A stretch of 9,618 bases of DNA from Lachnospiraceae bacterium UBA3643 (GTDB lineage: Bacteria; Bacillota; Clostridia; Lachnospirales; Lachnospiraceae), in contig DFKO01000201.1 in NCBI GenBank assembly GCA_002373855.1, positions 1-9,618 of the forward strand, written 5' to 3'. Positions 6,870 to 9,618 of the stretch are shown here, piece by piece. The position numbers and the translations under genes are program-made. Below the pieces are notes generated by a model. The model saw only the letters and a list, made by a program, of their open reading frames with translations, was not told where the DNA came from and did not search any database. Position 1 is the first letter of the stretch, and every line of letters begins with the position of its first letter.

Positions 6870-7178
6870 ATGGATGGATTTGGAAAACGTGTTATTTCAT
6901 TACTTGAAGAAACTGGTTATACACAAAGAGAACTTGCGGATATGATTGGCGTTTCTGAAGCCGCTCTTTCAAGATACTTAAAAGACGAACGAGAACCCAA
7001 GATGGTAACAATAGCCAACATAGCTACAGCATTAAATACTACCACAGATTATCTTTTATCAGGAAAAAAAGATAACGCTACATTTGAAGAAACTTATCGC
7101 CTTGTTGCAAGAGGAATGTCAACAATGACTGCAGATGAAAAAGCAAAACTTATAAAGGTGTTGTTTAATGAAAAGTGA
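6870..7178 (+). CDS. XRE/Cro-CI family transcriptional regulator
   Basis: 102 residues. The helix-turn-helix spans about residues 6-62: TQRELADMIGVSEAALSRYL (18-37) is the scaffold plus recognition helix, followed by PKMVTIANIATALNTTTDYLL, the end of the CI-like fold. The short C-terminal part (70-102) is helical and probably dimerises. A good AGGAGG sits 8 bases before ATG 6870; an ATG 4 bases upstream is out of frame. Its stop overlaps the start of the metallopeptidase gene by 11 bases. This XRE plus ImmA/IrrE pairing is the arrangement of ICEBs1 ImmR-ImmA and of many prophage switches, in which the peptidase removes the repressor. The likely target is its own promoter (operator 6816-6832). 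Confidence 0.92.
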   Translation: MDGFGKRVISLLEETGYTQRELADMIGVSEAALSRYLKDEREPKMVTIANIATALNTTTDYLLSGKKDNATFEETYRLVARGMSTMTADEKAKLIKVLFNEK

Positions 7179-7770
7179 TGAAGTTATGATTACTCTCCCT
7201 CCTAAGTTATATGAACAAATAGAGGAAGATGTTTCAAAACTTCATATTGATTTGGAATTGTCCATTCCAATAAATCCGATTGATATAGCTCACCGATTAG
7301 GCTTTATCGTTAAATATTATTCTGAAATTGTAAATAACGATGAAGATTTTAACCTGCTAAGTAAGGACAAAAACGGGAATCAAAGAGATGGCCTTTCCTA
7401 TTATGATTCAAGTACAAAGAAATATATTATTTGTGTAAATGATATAGATTCTAATACTGAGGAACATGACAATTTCACAATCATGCATGAAATAGGTCAT
7501 ATACGTATGGGTCACAAAGAAGATAGTCCCTTAGCAGAAAAAATTGCCAATTATTATGCAGCATATTCTTTGGTCCCATCTCCACTACCACGTTTATATA
7601 GTTGTTCATCAATAATAGATATTATAAATATCTTTGGTGTTTCTGTTACATGTGGAGAAATATGTTTTAATCGATGGATTAAGTGGCAATTATTTTCAGG
7701 TGAAATAAAGCCATATGAAAAAAAACTTATGGCTTATTATAAAAAAATACGAGGAGGAACATGCTTATGA
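7168..7770 (+). CDS. ImmA/IrrE-type zinc metallopeptidase
   Basis: 200 residues. The zinc site HEIGH is at 107-111 inside NFTIMHEIGHIRMGH, and the expected third-ligand helix follows as AEKIANYYAAYSLVP (123-137), corresponding to the E-x-x-A-N-x-F-A-x-x-L-x-x-P pattern of the family. An N-terminal segment NPIDIAHRLGFIVKYY (36-51) is the usual lead-in. The predicted job is cleavage of the partner XRE repressor in response to a signal, releasing repression. The ATG lies inside the last codons of the repressor gene, with AAGGTG 8 bases upstream, so the two proteins are probably made together. About 60 residues after the active site do not match anything I recognise. The stop TGA forms an ATGA overlap with a tiny ORF (7767-7790). 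Confidence 0.88.
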   Translation: MKSDEVMITLPPKLYEQIEEDVSKLHIDLELSIPINPIDIAHRLGFIVKYYSEIVNNDEDFNLLSKDKNGNQRDGLSYYDSSTKKYIICVNDIDSNTEEHDNFTIMHEIGHIRMGHKEDSPLAEKIANYYAAYSLVPSPLPRLYSCSSIIDIINIFGVSVTCGEICFNRWIKWQLFSGEIKPYEKKLMAYYKKIRGGTCL

Positions 7771-7790
7771 TAAAAAAGAAAAACGTATAA
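7767..7790 (+). CDS. Tiny 7-codon ORF coupled to the metallopeptidase (leader peptide or gene remnant)
   Basis: ATG 7767 overlaps the metallopeptidase stop as ATGA, and GGAGG (7753-7757) lies 9 bases upstream: the layout of a normal coupled third operon gene. Yet it stops after MIKKKNV, and the TAA lies inside the left arm of the perfect hairpin at 7783-7811. It could be a leader peptide controlling folding of that hairpin, or the surviving start of a third gene cut off by a deletion. Whether it is translated cannot be told from sequence. Confidence 0.3.
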   Translation: MIKKKNV

Positions 7791-7811
7791 CTACTGCAAA
7801 TAGTTATACGT
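7772..7811 (-). terminator. Perfect 11-bp hairpin with a U-run on the minus strand
   Basis: ACGTATAACTA (7783-7793) and TAGTTATACGT (7801-7811) pair perfectly around a 7-base loop. On the plus strand the hairpin is followed by CCTCTC, not by T, so it is a poor plus-strand terminator. On the minus strand it is followed by TTTTTCTTTTTT, a proper intrinsic terminator. No protein gene on the minus strand ends here, which points to an untranslated RNA (next entry) or to a barrier against incoming minus-strand transcription. Confidence 0.65.
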
Positions 7812-7854
7812 CCTCTCATAGAAAGATAAGTAAATATCTATCTATAGTTGCTTA
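7772..7854 (-). ncRNA. Candidate small structured RNA, about 80 nt
   Basis: On the minus strand a possible promoter (-35 TTGTTC 7884-7889, 17 bases, -10 TAAAAT 7861-7866) would start an RNA near 7854 that ends at the terminator hairpin 7783-7811. The body would contain a second hairpin: ATAGA-T-AGATA and TATCT-T-TCTAT pair as two 5-bp helices split by a U-U mismatch around a 6-base loop (about 7818-7844). Its 3' end is antisense to the tiny ORF and to the end of the metallopeptidase mRNA. The -35 is weak and I know no family with this shape, so this is a prediction from structure alone. Confidence 0.3.
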
Positions 7855-7875
7855 AGAGATATTTTACCATATTCT
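7848..7875 (+). promoter_or_regulatory. Weak candidate promoter of the DUF4417 operon
   Basis: -35 TTGCTT (7848-7853), 16 bases, -10 TATTCT (7870-7875). It is the best plus-strand match I find between 7771 and 7937 but only moderate. Otherwise the DUF4417 genes would depend on read-through from the repressor promoter. It would overlap the proposed minus-strand promoter (7861-7889). Confidence 0.25.
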
Positions 7876-7937
7876 TTCTGTGAGAACAATTAGAAGCAAA
7901 AATTTTTAATTGGCTCGTAGAGCAGAAAGGAGGCATT

Positions 7938-8612
7938 ATGTCTCTTGTTAATGGCACCCGTAATGGATGCAAAGATGTTTTTCGCGCATTTTTGTTAGAA
8001 AATGCGACATATGATGGATTTCTTGAAATCCCTACAATTGAATATGGAATATACAGCCCTGAGAAACTCATATCTTTCTCGAAATGTATTTCTTCTAAAG
8101 ATTATAGTTGCTGGGTTCATTTTTATGAGGATGATGCATCATTTGAAAGAATATGGAATAACCCCAAAAAATATCTTCCGATTCTCAAAAAATTTGAAGG
8201 CGTAATAAGCCCCGATTTTAGTCTTTATCGTGATATGCCTTTAATTATGCAATTCTGGAATATCTTCCGAAACAGAGCTATCGGTAGATGGTTGCAGGAT
8301 AATGGAATAAAAGTTATTCCCAATATCAGATTTGGAGACAGAAGAACATATAAATGTTCGTGCTATGGTGTTTCAAAAAACGGAACAATTGCGATAGGAA
8401 CTCATGGATGTGTCAAAATCAAAGAAGAAAAAAGATATTTATCTGAGGGATTAGATTATGTTATCAATCACCTTAGCCCCAAGGTTATTATAATATATGG
8501 AACTGCTCCCGAAGATATCTTTATTCAGTACAAAAATAAAGGAATCAAGATTCTTCAGTTTGACAGTGATATTATGAAGAATCAAAAGGTAATTAACCAT
8601 GGGTGCAGGTAA
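7938..8612 (+). CDS. DUF4417 domain protein
   Basis: 224 residues. Landmarks I recognise from the DUF4417 family, in order: YDGFLEIP (25-32), SSKDYSCWVHFYEDD (52-66), FERIWNNPKKYLP (69-81), GVISPDFSLYRDMP (88-101), FRNRAIGRWLQ (110-120), GIKVIPNIRFGDRRTY (123-138), TIAIGTHGC (150-158), LSPKVIIIYGTAPEDIF (179-195). Alternating beta strands and helices suggest a barrel or Rossmann-like fold. The conserved D, R and H residues in SPDFSLYRD, GDRR and GTHG look like an active site, but no reaction is known to me. AGGAGG lies 4 bases before the ATG, slightly close. The last 14 bases overlap the next gene. The family is common in phages and other mobile elements, as I recall. Confidence 0.85.
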   Translation: MSLVNGTRNGCKDVFRAFLLENATYDGFLEIPTIEYGIYSPEKLISFSKCISSKDYSCWVHFYEDDASFERIWNNPKKYLPILKKFEGVISPDFSLYRDMPLIMQFWNIFRNRAIGRWLQDNGIKVIPNIRFGDRRTYKCSCYGVSKNGTIAIGTHGCVKIKEEKRYLSEGLDYVINHLSPKVIIIYGTAPEDIFIQYKNKGIKILQFDSDIMKNQKVINHGCR

Positions 8613-9045
8613 TCATGGTGGTTTCGGGGCAACCAGGGGTCGAACGAAAACTCTACTAACTTTAAATTTACAGTTTTTCGGAGCCAGAGTTTTTGAAAAG
8701 GGTGGATACATTTCAAAAGAAAGTTTTGAAAATCATCGAGAATTTTTCTTAGGAAAATCCGTTCAAAGGCTAAAACATGAAATGGCTAAGCAAGGTTATA
8801 TTACCAAAATAGAAAACTCTGTTCATCCCCTTTCGAAGGCAAGAAAACTGGTTGTATTAAATCCTTCAAAAGAAAGAAGCGTTGCCGTGGTTCATGTTTC
8901 ACCTGGATCCAAAAGACATGGTGAAACATCCTACGTTAGAATTTGCACAAATGATATAGGCAAATTCAAAGTTGTAACAAAAATGGAAAATTATAAAACT
9001 GACGGCAGAGAAAAAGCTATAATATATCCAGCTAGGAGGAAATAA
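8599..9045 (+). CDS. Putative polymorphic-toxin-like protein with TLNLQFFG linker
   Basis: 148 residues, basic (roughly twice as many Lys/Arg as Asp/Glu). It begins with a glycine-rich GAGNHGGFGATRG (2-14) and TLNLQFFGAR (21-30). This linker type occurs, as I recall, after DUF4417 and in phage and secreted Firmicute proteins, joined to unlike C-terminal domains. The C-terminus NPSKERSVAVVHVSPGS (88-104), KRHGETSYVRICT (105-117), GKFKVV, YKTDGREKA resembles small toxin domains at the ends of large polymorphic toxins (pattern VSPG-x-x-RHG-x-x-Y-V-x-I-S-T). There is no secretion domain or signal peptide. ATG 8599 has AAAGG about 9 bases upstream and overlaps the DUF4417 gene by 14 bases. Two bases separate it from the acidic gene. 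A toxin role is inference; the activity is unknown. Confidence 0.5.
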   Translation: MGAGNHGGFGATRGRTKTLLTLNLQFFGARVFEKGGYISKESFENHREFFLGKSVQRLKHEMAKQGYITKIENSVHPLSKARKLVVLNPSKERSVAVVHVSPGSKRHGETSYVRICTNDIGKFKVVTKMENYKTDGREKAIIYPARRK

Positions 9046-9047
9046 AA

Positions 9048-9527
9048 ATGATTCAAAAAAATGAAATTATAAAACCCTTTGTTGGCATTGGTGAATTAAA
9101 ACTTGGAATGTCTCTTAATGAAATACGAAATTATTTGAAAGAAAATAAGATTCCATTTAATCAATCAATTGATCCACATAAAGGTTGTACACCTGAAATA
9201 CCCTGGGTTTATATAAAAATATATAATTCAATAACTATGTGCTTCGCAAAAGATATTATGTTTTCCATACTTCTTGAAGAAGGATATACTGGAAAAACAG
9301 AAAACGGCTTGTATATAGGCATGAAAATGGCTGATGCTGAAAAGATTGATTCAACTATTGAATACAATGATGATGACGAAGATTTTATTTCGAGCATGGG
9401 TTATTGGATAAACGACAGTATAGAAACCGGATTAATATGTGCCATTACTATCTTTATTTCTGAAGCAAAAGATTCTACCACATTTTTCAACTATGAATGG
9501 GTCGAAAAATACAAAAAAAATAACTAA
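9048..9527 (+). CDS. Putative immunity protein of the preceding gene
   Basis: 159 residues, acidic, with an Asp/Glu run DDDEDF at 108-113. No signal peptide; cytoplasmic. Two similar segments, GIGELKLGMSLNEIRNYL (13-30) and ENGLYIGMKMADAEKID (85-101), share the G-[LIV]-x-x-G-M-[ST/K]-x-x-[ED] pattern that marks each half of BLIP/BamE-like folds, so a two-repeat fold is plausible. It begins 2 bases after the basic gene, with AGGAGG 8 bases upstream of its ATG: a strong, independent ribosome site that would secure ample production. Small acidic partner directly after a small basic putative toxin is the classic immunity layout. I do not recognise a named immunity family, so the role comes from context and charge. 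Confidence 0.5.
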   Translation: MIQKNEIIKPFVGIGELKLGMSLNEIRNYLKENKIPFNQSIDPHKGCTPEIPWVYIKIYNSITMCFAKDIMFSILLEEGYTGKTENGLYIGMKMADAEKIDSTIEYNDDDEDFISSMGYWINDSIETGLICAITIFISEAKDSTTFFNYEWVEKYKKNN

Positions 9528-9532
9528 CAAAG

Positions 9533-9565
9533 AAAACGGAGCCGGTTTTACCGACTCCGTTTTTT
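9533..9565. terminator. Intrinsic terminator, near copy of the one at 6480-6511
   Basis: ACGGAGCCGG - TTTTA - CCGACTCCGT then T-run. It differs from the 6480-6511 copy by one stem base (C for T, giving a C-A mismatch) and one extra loop base. It ends the immunity-like gene and, with an A-run on the other side, could also serve a convergent minus-strand gene. A third fragment of the repeat, AACTCCGTTTTA, follows at about 9574-9585. Confidence 0.9.
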
Positions 9566-9585
9566 CCTTTAAAAACTCCGTTTTA

Positions 9586-9618
9586 TCACTTACTGAAAAT
9601 AAACTGCAAAATATCCTT
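9586..9618 (-). CDS. Possible C-terminal end of a convergent minus-strand gene (partial)
   Basis: From the right edge one minus-strand frame reads KDILQFIFSK and stops with TGA at 9586-9588, just before the bidirectional terminator. The arrangement copies that at 6480-6512, where a convergent gene ends at the terminator. Ten codons are far too few to be sure; another frame stops equally early. Confidence 0.2.
   Translation of the reverse strand, partial: KDILQFIFSK

Noticed and set aside
7838..8071. 77-residue minus-strand frame overlapping the DUF4417 start
   Set aside because: Antisense to a well-supported gene, no ribosome site, no recognisable motif.
8560..8640. Programmed frameshift fusing DUF4417 to the next protein
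   Set aside because: No slippery heptamer near the DUF4417 stop, and the downstream gene has its own ATG with AAAGG about 9 bases before it; ordinary coupled translation explains the overlap.
6512..9530. Complete integrative element or prophage
   Set aside because: XRE-ImmA and DUF4417 are typical of mobile DNA, but there is no integrase, transposase, structural or conjugation gene and no tRNA attachment site in view.

Overview
The window reads as chromosome from an anaerobic Firmicute, most likely a Lachnospiraceae member (Butyrivibrio/Roseburia-like). The basis is the F-type ATPase gene order atpZ-atpI-atpB-atpE-atpF-atpH-atpA with strong AGGAGG ribosome sites, a sodium-type c subunit, a large GGDEF-EAL protein and a DUF402 protein. 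The genus call is an inference from protein style; no rRNA or other marker is present.

Region 1 (1-3668, minus strand) is the promoter-proximal part of the atp operon. It runs leftward from a good promoter (TAGACA-17-TATAAT) through AtpZ, an AtpI-like protein, subunits a, c, b and delta, and into subunit alpha, which leaves the window after 200 residues. Genes are tightly packed: AtpZ/AtpI and b/delta overlap. The c subunit carries the full set of residues known to bind Na+ in Ilyobacter-type rings, so this is probably a Na+-translocating ATP synthase.

Region 2 (3669-6511, plus strand) starts from a promoter divergent to the atp operon. It holds a DUF402 protein and a 700-residue GGDEF-EAL protein. 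The GGDEF motif is altered (GGDNF), while every EAL catalytic residue I could check is present, so the protein is predicted to degrade cyclic di-GMP. It ends in two tandem, diverged copies of an unassigned PAS-like domain. Both genes have GACACC/GGTGT inverted repeats in their leaders. A bidirectional terminator closes the region.

Region 3 (6512-9618) is clearly more AT-rich and looks like an accessory island. It holds a CPCC-type cysteine-rich small protein (minus strand), an autoregulated-looking XRE repressor overlapping an ImmA/IrrE-type metallopeptidase, a short intergenic segment with strong hairpins (candidate minus-strand small RNA, plus a tiny 7-codon ORF), and a tightly packed trio: DUF4417 protein, a basic protein with a TLNLQFFG linker and a polymorphic-toxin-like C-terminus, and an acidic probable immunity protein. 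The trio ends in a terminator almost identical to the one that ends region 2, so two near-identical terminators bracket the island. No integrase, transposase, tRNA, rRNA or CRISPR array is visible.

The most promising system is the DUF4417 / LNLQFFG-toxin-like / immunity-like trio next to the XRE-ImmA switch.
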